In this document: piece by piece, positions 37,337 through 49,300 of the stretch | Numbering within the stretch: the first letter of the stretch is position 1 | How the letters are laid out: each line of letters opens with the position of its first letter | The notes under the pieces: generated by a model | Databases searched by the model: none | Told to the model about the DNA's origin: nothing | The model's input: the letters and a program-made list of their open reading frames with translations, nothing else | Source: Branchiostoma belcheri | Lineage: Eukaryota; Chordata; Leptocardii; Amphioxiformes; Branchiostomatidae | NCBI RefSeq assembly: GCF_001625305.1 | Contig: NW_017802380.1 | Span: forward strand, 3,518,086 to 3,582,085 | Direction: 5' to 3' | DNA: 64,000 bases | Made by a program: the position numbers and the translations under genes

Positions 37337-40300
37337 CTGTAAACACGATAACTTGAGAAGGCTTAAATGGATTGACTTCATATTTGGTAGGTGGGTAGGT
37401 CTTGATGAGACCTCGAAATGATTAGATTTTGGGCCCCCTAGCGGCTTCTAATGGTACTGCAGCTGAACTTCCGGTTTTGATATCTCGTGATCTGGACAAG
37501 CTGGGGTGACAAAATTTTAATGGTAGGTAGGCCTTGTGCTCGGGAAGAAGTGACGCAAGTTTGGGCCCCCTAGCGGCTTGCTCAGGAACTACAGGGACAT
37601 TTCTTTGAAATTATTCAAAAGAGGATAATTCAAGAACCGGTGGACGGATCTTCATGATTTTTGGTATGTAGGTAGCTTATGTGACGCTTGACATAATTAT
37701 GTGACAATTATGCAAATCTGGATGTAATTTGCATAATTAATGAGGAAATTCTATAAATCAGCTGCATTACATTATAGGACTATTCAAGCTTGTGACATGT
37801 GAAATTGAGAATGAGAGAAACACAGGCAGATATTGATTATGTAAATTAACACTTAATTTGCATAATTATTGAGAAAATGTTATAATTCCATAATGGTTAC
37901 TGCCTGGAACTTTATACTTGGGGTATTTAAAAGTTAAGTGAAGCTGAACATCATTAAACATAACTTATTCAAATAAGGACCTCATTTGCATAATTTATGA
38001 GGAAATGATAGAATGGCTTTCTTTATTAAGATAAAACTGTCTTTTGATGGAGAATATGATCAACTGATATAATTTATGCAAATGAGGATGCTATTTGCAT
38101 AATCAGGAGGAATCAGCTTTGTCAGTCATAAAGATTAACATCATTTGGCGAAGGTATGAGATCGTGGGACTCTAGTTTAGATCTCCATTAGTGAATGCAA
38201 TCACTAGTTTTCCTGGAGTCTGCTAAAATAATACAAGATATAACAACAGAATAAACTGAACTCAAAATCACAGTCAAAATGATAGAAATGAATGTGTCAG
38301 TGTGGTTTGGGAGCTGTTCAAGTTTTTTTTAATCCTCAGTTAGTGTAGTACATAGTTGCTGTTCTTCATGTGGTCCTTAACATTAATACAACACTAGATG
38401 ATACACAATCTGAATGAAGTAACACATACATGTACAAAATATCAGAATATAGATGCACAGACAATTAACAATAAACAAGTAATATAAGAGACAACTTGAC
38501 ATGAGCTCATATACGCCAACTATAAAATGATCATTCCAGTTTTAAGACATTCTGTACAAAAGCGTTTTTCCTCAGCATTTGTTCAGGTTCTGGGTTTTGG
38601 AAGGTTCGTGATTTCGAAGCGGTTGAAACTCTACAAGGCTGTTTCAGCTAAGCAAAGCTCTAAGAAAGCAACAGTCATTATTGATTTATTTGCAAATGCC
38701 ACAGAGCCCTGTAGCCAGTTGAAAAGAAACATATGGACGGTTTGTTGCGTAATACAGAAAGCTCTGTAAAACCTTTCCAAGGAAGTCCACACAAGTCTGT
38801 CCTGGGGCCATATTTGTGATTTTATTTTTCTGCCCGTGAAGGTTTTATTCTCAAACAAACTTTTGTTTGTGGTCTTCCATAAGCCTTAATCTTAAATGGA
38901 AGTGAAGACTTTAAAAGCTTTCAAATTTAATCCAAATACAAGAGAAGTAATTGGTGTTTTCCATACCAAGGCATCGCTACAGATCAAGGATAAAGCCATG
39001 AGATCTATTTGCACATATTGGCTTGCCTTTGTTACATAAAGGCTTTAATATAACTTCTTGTGGTAGATTTATGTACATTACGTCATTGGCCTTACTTTAT
39101 AATGAAACATGAGACTAGATCAGATGTTTCAGGTTACGATTTCTTTTTGGCTTGAGTATAAACATACCCCAGACACCACCTTCCATTTGTAAAGGTGTTT
39201 TCTTCCCTCTGTGTAAAAGAATCCTGGTGACCTTTTGGGGGTGTCAAATTTCCAATTAGTTTGGCCGTGATCAAAACCTCAGGGCTTTGTTGCCCTTGGC
39301 AGTGATCTGTCTTGTTCCTCTCGAGGTGAGAGCTTTAAGAAAAGACTAGAGGGCTTAGAGCCGGCTCAGGACCATATGTTCAACCGCAAACACACCGCCG
39401 CTTGAGTATCGGCCTCAACTTTGACTCTCCTTTGTTCTAGGAACGGCAACGCGCAGGCCAGCGCTCTAAGGAAGCCCGCGGTCTCGTTGGCGGACAGCAC
39501 GGACCTCAGGTATCGTTTTCCCCCGCAGACGCCTTTGTTTCACCTGTAACAATGCCCGCCTGTCCTAATCCGTGGCCTCGCAGGTATTGCACACATGTAA
39601 CAATATATCTAGTTACTAATTACAAAGGATGGAGCCTCACCTTGAGCGCTACAACTCATGCATTGTTGTCTTTTGTTTGACTGTCAACAATGCCTGTCCA
39701 GAACACCTATTGGGCCTGCATTCTTGTGAAATTTTGTTGGTTATTCGCACTTGTAAGGTGTTAAGGGTGGTGTAGTTTGTCATGTAATGGATACACCAGG
39801 GTTTGTTGTGAAGGTGAGGTCATCTGGTGCTGGCCACTTTTTGCAACTTAATTTCCTTTAAATGGACAGAATCAGAGGTTGGCCTTTGATGTTCAAAACA
39901 TTTCAAAGCAGCAATGTGGAAACTTGCAAAGCAAATGTGATATTAAAAATTGTATAGATAATGCAATATTAGATAATTTTAATATTTGCTATTGTTAGGA
40001 CTTTTTGTCCATCAGAAATTGATTTGTTACTTTTATTACTTGTTTCTGTTACAAATTTTATACATTTAATTTTTCAAATAAAATCTGTGTATCCCTGTCA
40101 AGTGCAATGGTAGGCACAATCTTCCAGAGGCAACAGTTACGATTATTGATAGACAGAAGTTCAAATGTGAACTTAATTCTTTCCTCAGTACAAAACTTTT
40201 ACAGAGTTTTGTCTTGGTAGCCCGGCTTCTCATTAGCCTGGGTGGCATCCTCCGTAGCCAGCAACATTAGGGAGCTGGCGGAAACTACGGAGGATGGCAA

Positions 40301-43300
40301 CCAGGCTAGCTTTTAATACTGTGTGAGAGCTAAAATAGATAAAAAAGGGGTATGATGATGCTGATATGTGGTTAGATAATGAATGTATGAATGTGTTTCT
40401 CTCCCACAGAGTTGTCCTGAGTATCCTGTACACCATGGTAGAGACCATGAGGGTCGGATGTGAAGCAGACACTCAAGAACAACAACATCTCAGGGACATG
40501 TTCCAACGAGAACTTGGTTAGTCCACACTCCCATAACTGTCAAAATTCCAAAAGTCCACACTTCCATAACTGTCCACGGTTTTCAAGGTGACCTCTTCCT
40601 TGTAACCTTGAACTTGTAACACAATGAACATAAAATCTTATCTTCCATTGTGTATGTGTGTGTGTGTTTGTACGTGCATGTGTTTATCTGTGTCTGTCTG
40701 TCTGTGTATGTACATATATGTATGTATGTATGTATCTGTATTTCTGCTATTCTCATCATCAAGAATCCTATCATCCCCATACATCCTCAGCACTGCTACT
40801 ACTGCCTGCCATCTCTGATTGCACATTTATTGATTAAACGTCACTTCCACACGTTAAGTGACAACATTAAAATTAAATAAGACATAATAGACATGTCATG
40901 TACTTGGAGCAGTCACTTGATACCCTAAGGCCACACTGGCTTGATTATATGAATGACATCTGTGCACACATCAATTTTCACCCATTTCCCGAAAAGAAAA
41001 ATTTGCAACCTCACTGCTTCTTGAGGTACTTGAAGGATGACAGAGGTCCAAAGGAAGAAAGAAGATGACTGTCATTAGAATATAGACATATACCAATATA
41101 CAAATCATCCTTTAAAATTTTGCGGTGGCAGCTGTCTGTATTACACATAACAACCTGTTGCCTACACAATTGCAGCTACGATATACTGTGAGTTGGAAAG
41201 GACAGCAGTAAACCATCAAATACTGGTGGCAGACTGTTGAAGCTATGATAGGAATGTGAAAACAGAGGACGATGTTCTTGTGTTTTGTCTATACATTGCA
41301 GGAAGAGTTGTTTTTAATGTAAAAACCTTGATCACCTGCACTCTCTTTAGTTGGACATGAAAATGTAGCTAGAAAATGTGTTATTTTCATTGAAAATAGC
41401 TACATAATGTGTCATTTTCACCCAAAAAGGGGCTTTAAAATGTGTCATTTTCTCTACAAAGTACTAGTAGCTATAGAATTTGTCATTTTCATCAAAAAGT
41501 AGCTACAAAACGTGTCTTTCTTTTTCACTAGAAAGTAGCTACAAAATGTGACATTTTTTGTAAAAAGTAGCGACTCTTCCTATCACCTATATTCCTTTTT
41601 AAAAGATGGGCCTTTGTCATGTTGTAGCCGTGCCTTGTAACTGTGTCACATTGTGGTAATTAATGCGCATCAGCAGAGGAAATTTACTGCGGTCAGGTGG
41701 GCAACCTGTTGTACCTTGTCCACATGTCGCACATGGTGGCCCCTCGGTGGGGGGTGGGGGGCACGTAATAAATGACACCTCAGCACTCAAGGTTAGGATT
41801 AGAAAAAACACACCACAGAGACCAGTGGACCAGGGAATGCAGTAATTTGTTTACCGTAGCGGCCACGGTTAACGTAATTATGTGGGGACCCATCGGTCTT
41901 GCTCATCGCGTGCGGACTGTGTGGTAACAGTCGTGATCAACTTGTCGAGGATTACTGTTCACACACGGGCGGTATGCAGATCTTTTGTTGGGACGTGTAA
42001 GGTGGTGTCCTCTGGTGAGGCTACAGAAACCAATAACCCAGCTGCAGAGATGGGGGATCAATTGACCAATACCCCATCAATCAATTTCAAGAGGAGCAAT
42101 GGAAACCGGCTTCATCGACGGTTCTCGTCATTTCTTTCCCTCGCGCTCACGTTTTACCCTCGCTTTGCGCTCTCCGATTGGAAGGTTTTAGGGCAATTTC
42201 GCATGCTCGCCGGGAATCGGCATTCTTGTAGACTTTTGCGGGAACATCTGGTTGGAGCCAGTGACGTCAAGCCGGGTCCACACCTGGGCAAACAGCTCAC
42301 CTTTATGCCTGCTGAATAGTAAATAAACAGGGGCGAGGTCAGGGGGTGGAGGAGTGAGGAAAGGGGCAAGCCGTCAGCCCTACAGCCACAGACTTCAACA
42401 CCCAACACCTCAGAGCAATTGCCTATTATAAGGGAGGACCTTACATTGATCTCTGAACCCCAAGGTCGTCAATCAACTTGTAACAAACTGATAGATTCAA
42501 GGGTAGGAGCAATAAAGGCCTGGGCAGGGGCGGAGGGGTGAAAGGTCGCTCCTACGGACTCATTTGCCACCATCCCGAATGGCACCTTTGAACCGGCTGG
42601 CAATAATTGCTCCCGGCACTCCGCAGCTCTGACACAGGCACACACGGAAAATTAAAAACTATAGGGGGCCGATTGAACGGCCAAGATTAGCCCCATTTCT
42701 GGAGGCGGGAGTTACTGACCCCAGCTGAAACCAAACGAGGTATAAAGGAGGAATAAAAGACTCACACATCCGCCCACTGGCCAACTCTGAATGGAGTCAG
42801 AAATTAGGGATTTTCTGGCAACCTTTTCAAGTCAAATGTTGTAGATGTATCTCATGAAGCGTATATTTGTTAAGTGCTATAAAGAAATTAAGATTCCACT
42901 GTACAGAAATGAAGCAAGTATGGATAGATTTAAAAGTCTCTACAACAGAATTGGAAAAATGGAGATTACATCCAGATGTTGGTGAATCTATGTATGCATC
43001 CAGTAGCAATCTAAAACTGCAGTATGTACTCCTGGTGTTAGGATTTTCACCACGGCACCATTAAAGTTTGAAATCTTACTACACCATAGAAACCAGCACT
43101 AGTTTTGTCTTGTTTGTACATGCCAACCAAACATTGTCAAGTATGATGCTCTACCTTTTTTAGATATAGTGCAGCTCACATATTGTGGCGAAAATTAGAT
43201 GTTGTCCCTATAACCTAGCCTTTCTATGATACCCCTAAAGAAAATGAAAATGATCGTAATCTATCTTGTTCCTACAGGCCAGTTTGTGAAGAAGACATGG

Positions 43301-46300
43301 AAATAGTTTTTCTAATTGCATATCAAGGAATATGAAGTTTTAAACTCTTTTGATTTTTCCACAATAGGCCAAGCCATCTATGGTAAAGAGAACCTGGCTG
43401 TTCTACTGTTTGGGATGGTGACAAAATTCTGCAGTGGAAATGCTCCTCACTTCCCCATGAAGAAAGTTTTGCTGCTACTCTGGAAAGTTGTCTTGGTGAG
43501 AGACGTTTAACGCAAAGATGTTACAGGAACTCGTAGAAAACTCTTGATGTTTGAGTTGACATACATGTACAGTTATCTAGTTAAATGTATGTAAGAGGAT
43601 AGAAGCTGGTGTGTACAGCCTAAACTGTCCAAGAGGACCACACCACAGTTATAGCAGTATATAATAGCACTGTTATGTTATGGACAGTAGTTATCTGGGA
43701 ACCTCTGTAAGAGCCCTGAGCAGAAAAGCACAAAAATCATCTGGGGACCCCTGCAAGAGCCTCTAGTAGAAAAGCCCCAAAATACAGCATTTTAGAACCC
43801 TACTTGGAAAATTACTTGTGATGTGCCCATTTAATGCCCTAAAGTACACCGCATGGTACCATTGTTAAAGTTTGGAACATAATTTTCTAAATTCAAAGTG
43901 ACAGTTATACACATTCTGAGCATTATTTCTGAGAAAAAGACATCTCAAAGAAATTTTCTCTGCAACACAAATTTGAAAATACTGCATTTTGCAACATGTC
44001 AGACAGAATTACTTGACTCTTTCATATATCACTGCACAGTGTGCACTATGCTTTATAAGTACTTTTCTCAATGTAATAGTAGTATTATGCTTTTCTAAAT
44101 ATACTGGTACTTCAGATATAATATGGTACATCACTGTGGTACTTGTTCATAGTGTGGTACTTTTCTAAGTATGCTCTGGTACTTTTTAAATATACCAGTA
44201 TATCAGTGGTATTTTTCTGAATACACAGTCATATTTTCAAGATGTGGTTCTCTTATATATATAATGTACTTCTTCTAGACATAATCTGGTATTGTCTAAA
44301 ATCCTCCTTCTCTCCGCCCAGACGTCTCTGGGAGGTTTTCGTGAGCTGCAGGACTGGAAGAACAAGGCGCGGGAAGTGGCGGGTTTGCCCCACGTGCCGG
44401 ACGACAGTCTCAACGTCATCAAGAACATGCGCGCCGCGTCCCCTCCCACCTCCGCTACCGAGATCGTGGAGCAGGCCAGGAGACCCAGGATGTCCCAGAG
44501 AAAAGTATGTTCTGGTTCTGGTTGGTTTTAATACTGGGAAACATCCCTTCAGTTGGGAGAAAGCACACAGGAAATGTTCAAGGACAAGTAAAACTCTACT
44601 TCTGGATAAATAACGGAGATTATCTCTGGAAGTTTCGAGTGACATCTGTACAGTGGTAATACACTGGAAATACATATTCACAATGTCTGGATTTCACCAC
44701 TGCAAACCTTTCAAAATTTACAGTAATTTTTTTTCTGGTGTTTTTTTTTTCCTGCTTTGAATTTGTTTCTTTTTTTTCATGTGTATGACTTTTCTTTACT
44801 CTTTGTGAGCCTCACTTGTGTTATACTGTCTTGTATCAGCTTCTACATGTTGTATATTTGTATTTTCATAACATTATCTTCTTAATACAAGTATTACACA
44901 CAATTATACATGAGAGAATGGAAGATAATAACAAATGTGACAATGAAAACTTAACAGGATTATCCAGGATTAAAGGATTCTCATGGTTTAGTAGATTGGG
45001 GATTACTTAACTCAGATATATTAACTTAATGTCAGAGCTGTTGGCATCATTGTATACAATTCTAGATTGTGAAAGAACTTTTACTTCAAGGATAATTATT
45101 TTATGGCTCTGGTTCAATCTAGCAAGTAAGTGCCAAAAATCTGGGGTTTGTGTTAATTTGTTCCTTGAACTTGGTTGTTAAGAATGGGTATCAAGGGCTC
45201 ATCCCATTAACATCCACTTACAGGAAAGATATTCTGACTTCGGCTTCTGTGTAATTTATAATTGTACTTGAGATTTGAGATTAGATATAATAGTAGCATC
45301 CCTACTTTCTATTCCTGAATTCACAAAACGTTTTTGTTGTATCCAGAACCGTGCTTCGTCCAGAACCATGCTGAGGCACAGCTCTGGATAGTCTACATAT
45401 ATCCAGAACCATGCCTGATCCTTACCCTAACCCATTCAGGCATAGAACGAGATAGGCATGATTTTCTTCTCATGGTTGTGTTTGTATGATTCGCCTTTCA
45501 CTTTCAGAAAAAGAAGTCAAACCCAACCTAAAGTAAACCTAAACTTAAACCTAAGTTAGAATTTAGAGACGGCTTTTAAACTAGAGTATTTACATGTTGT
45601 AATATTGTTTTTCATCATTTTTCTCTTTTTTCTCTTTTTCATGTTTTTGTTAGCTTTCAGGGAAGACTTTACCATAAGCGTATTCATGATTTTGATTCAA
45701 TCTAGCAAGTTAGTGCCAGAAATGACAGGGGTTTGTGTTAATTTGCTCCTTGTACTGCTTGTTAGCGCTCGTTAAGAATGGTTTGTCCCATTTATGATCC
45801 ACTTAAACGACAATTACTTCAATTACCTGAATGTCGAGAGAAGTGTGTAATGATACATAATCAGTCATAGGTGAAAGAAAGACTTATTATATAACATAAA
45901 ATTTCCTTAATTGCACCTTAGTTAGATTTGGAGAAGCCGGAAATGAAGATTTTCTCTTTGTAACGTTTCGTTGAAGACAATTTGTTCTTTCTATCTTTAG
46001 CGGCAGAGAGTCTTTGAAATGATGATAATGAACGTTAATGACATTTAAGATAGATGGAAGTGCATCTCTTTCTGTCAGGAAGTTCTTACATGGATAATCA
46101 TTATCTTTTAGAGCTTCCGTTTAATACTCTCTAGCAATTTTAGGCTTTTCATTTTTGATGCGCAGGAAACTGAAATTTCCTCGTTTTAAAGAGGAGATGT
46201 TGCTGAAAGATCTTGCCATTTTTGTGATCGTCAAATCCAGTTAAAGAGTATGGACAGGTGGTAGGGCGTTCGGTCGTGTTAGTGTTAATTACTGAAGACT

Positions 46301-49300
46301 TAACAGTTTTCTACAAATTTAACACCTCCTGACAGTGCTGGATGACAGTGTAGTAAAGCGACTTAGAAAACTTGAAACACTTTTCACACTACTGTGTAAA
46401 ATAGTAGATAATTTGTGCAAGAAGAACTGAAATTTACCTGTGAACTTTCGTACAAGTACAAAATTGTTTCTCATTTACCAAAAACCTAAATTGGGAGAAA
46501 GATACAAATTTAAACTTACTATCATGAAACATAGCCCTATGCCAAGTTTTGTTCTTGAAATCAATGTAATAGCCGATACTTCACAAAACATGGTAAACCT
46601 GAACACTTTTAATTGATTTTAACAGTAGTGCTGTGTTCTAATTTCTTAAGCTGCCTATAGATTATGTTATTATGAACATCAAGATACAAAATTCAATACA
46701 CTTGGAATTGATCCAGAAAGCAGCCCCCACCCTTCTTTCTGTGTTGTGGAAATGTGTTTTGATTATGTAGCTAGGATTGCACAACCTACATGTATCTCAC
46801 TGCGTCTCACTTTTTCTGGTTCATTGTCAAAAAAATACTGGCTTTCCTACGTCAATGGTTTTGAATGCGGCATTGGAACAACAGCAATCAATACGTGGAA
46901 AAATTATGATGGTAATGACGAGATTGAAAAGGCCAGCATTTTTTATCTGCTAGTTTGTTTATTTTTCTTTATTTTCAACAAAGCTCCTTCCACATACACT
47001 ACAAAAGCCTCCTCAACACACACCAGTAAATTATGGAAGTGAAACTTTCTTCCACAACAACTTTACACTGTTAGAAAATCTAATACATAATCTGCACACT
47101 CTGTGATGTATGATTACTGTTTGATCATGCGATCCCTGTGTTTAATTTTCTGTATGCAAATGGCAGAAAAGAGATCAGAGGTCTTAATGTACTTCCCGCC
47201 GTGACATGAAAAATGTTCTCTGTCATCTGCATGTTCATCGCGCGCAGCAGATCCCCACAAACTTCGGAACTAGGATTTTCATTATCTCCGGATTACGCGG
47301 GGATTACCCTGATCGTATGATTAATTGCTGATTTTTCCCGGCGGGATTGTTGGTTGGCATAGATTTGCCTTGACTTTCTTTTTTTTTTCCAATTTTTTTT
47401 TCTGGTTACAGGAGTTAATACTGAGGCAGACGAGCATGGAGGATTCCATGCAGGGGCAGGAAGGAGAGGATGATGGGAAGGAAGGCGAGGATGATGATTT
47501 AGATGATTATAACGAGGGGATGCCGGGTGCCATGCGACCTTCAACCCCTCCGCCACCTCTAGTCCATGTACCAAAGGGGCTTCCCTGGACTCCAAAAGTC
47601 AGGTCAGTTCGCCGTGCATCTGAGGTGATTTTGACAGTTGATTGACAGGGAGGTCAAGTCTGAAGGAAACCCATCATGTGTTAGTAAGGAGTGTGTGGAG
47701 GAAGTCGGGAAGTGGTGTAATACCTGATTAAATTACATCATACAATCCCCTCCACAGTTCTAATACATGTACATTCACGAAAAATCAGAAAGGCTGAAAT
47801 CTTTGATTTCTTGTTATGATGAAGAGGAAGAACATCTAGTAGTAACATGTAGCAATGTAACTTTTCAATGGTTTGGTAAAATTTTCTGCATTTTTGTACA
47901 TACAAGTTCCCATTTTGAACGTTTTGAGTCGACCAGTAAAAGCATTGCTTAGTTTCAAAGTGAACATTATGTAAATCATGTACTGTACTGTTATAATTAC
48001 ATGATTCCGATTGATAAAATCCATTTTACATGAAAACCTTCACCGTGACATCCACTTCCTTGATAGGATTATGAACATGTCTAAGTTGCAGCCAAAAATT
48101 AATTGACATAAATGTCATGATTAGTACAGTAAGTGCAAATTTGGTAAATAAATGTGAAGAAATGAGAGTTAGCACACATTTGTTTTCTTCAGAAAGGTCC
48201 CAAGTTGCTCATTTAAGAAATCTACGGATTGTGTCAACATCAATGAGATTAAACAAGCTTAGGTTTGCTTAAAACATACATGTATAAGATGATTGGTTCT
48301 ATAAGATGTGTAAGATCTTGGTTATCACAGAATTAGTGGAATAGTTTTGACACACAGAGATACACACCCAAAACATGCTTGCTGATTGTGTGTATAAGAT
48401 GATTGTGTATTTCTGAGAATGAATGTTTATGAATCTAAAACATATCTGCAATTCCAAGACTGTTTTCTCCTGTTCCAGACAAAAAGATTTGGAATGCTTC
48501 CTGGACCACACTAGAAACAAATTTGTAGGTTTTTCAGTCGGAATGTAAGTATGATTCAAACTTTTTTTAACCCTCTATACTTTCCTTTGTTCTTGAATTT
48601 GGTCCATTCATCAATTTTGTCCAATTAGCATGATATAGATCTCATTAATAGTAAGAATTGACATGGATTAACTCTTTTTGATTTTCATTATGCACAGAGA
48701 TTCTGACACATTGATAGGACTTCCACAACCTATACATGAAGGAGTTAAAGTTTTGAAAAAGGTAGATAGAATATGTCTCAATATTTACATTTTGTAACTA
48801 TGATATATTGGTTTGTATAAAACTTCTAAGTGTTAGAAGACTGGTTATAAGACAATAATCTTATCATGGCTTCCAAGTTACATGCCCTAATATGCCTTTA
48901 TAGAATGTCTTATTAAACAAGTGGATTAGGTTGTATCTGCATGTTATTTACAAACTGTTGTATTTTCAGCATGTTTACGTGTCACTGGCTGAAGTCCAAA
49001 TCAGGAGAGAAGAAGAAATTGCCAAGAACCCCATGACAAAGGTGAGGGTCTCCTTTTTTTGATGCCATATGCTAACCTGAAACTTTATTTTGTGCATCTA
49101 GAAGAAAAATTGTGCAAGTTTTATTATTATTATCAAGGAAGGTCAGACATCCAGAGACACAAGGAATAGTTACTCAAGCAACTGGATGGATTTTGATTAA
49201 ACTAAACTGTCAGACGTTTCAAGTAGATCTAGCATCCACGACTTTTCGACAGTATCTATCACTAACGAAAAGTTGTGGATTGCACATGAGAAAATGATGT

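Larger units (their letters stand above)
37236..39440 (+). other. STRIP intron 5
   Basis: 2.2-kb intron. Its first 900 bp are the mobile element at 37265-38178. The last 300 bp (about 39140-39440) are GC-balanced and non-repetitive. Confidence 0.8.
40517..43367 (+). other. STRIP intron 7
   Basis: 2.85-kb intron with a GT/GTCT/GTAT microsatellite (40651-40740), a MITE-like fragment (40926-41070), a tandem repeat (41360-41577) and a 1.1-kb GC-balanced island (41640-42790). The 145-codon ORF inside the island has no recognisable domain. Confidence 0.75.
44505..47411 (+). other. STRIP intron 9
   Basis: 2.9-kb intron with a diverged 130-bp duplication (45100-45235 and 45685-45815) and a GATTA-rich patch just upstream of exon 10. 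No exon-like segment elsewhere. Confidence 0.75.

Noticed and set aside
41882..42319. 145-codon plus-strand ORF in STRIP intron 7
   Set aside because: No recognisable domain and mixed composition. It is better explained as open sequence in a GC-balanced island.
44253..44681. 142-codon minus-strand ORF
   Set aside because: It is antisense to STRIP exon 9, whose plus-strand reading is clearly conserved.
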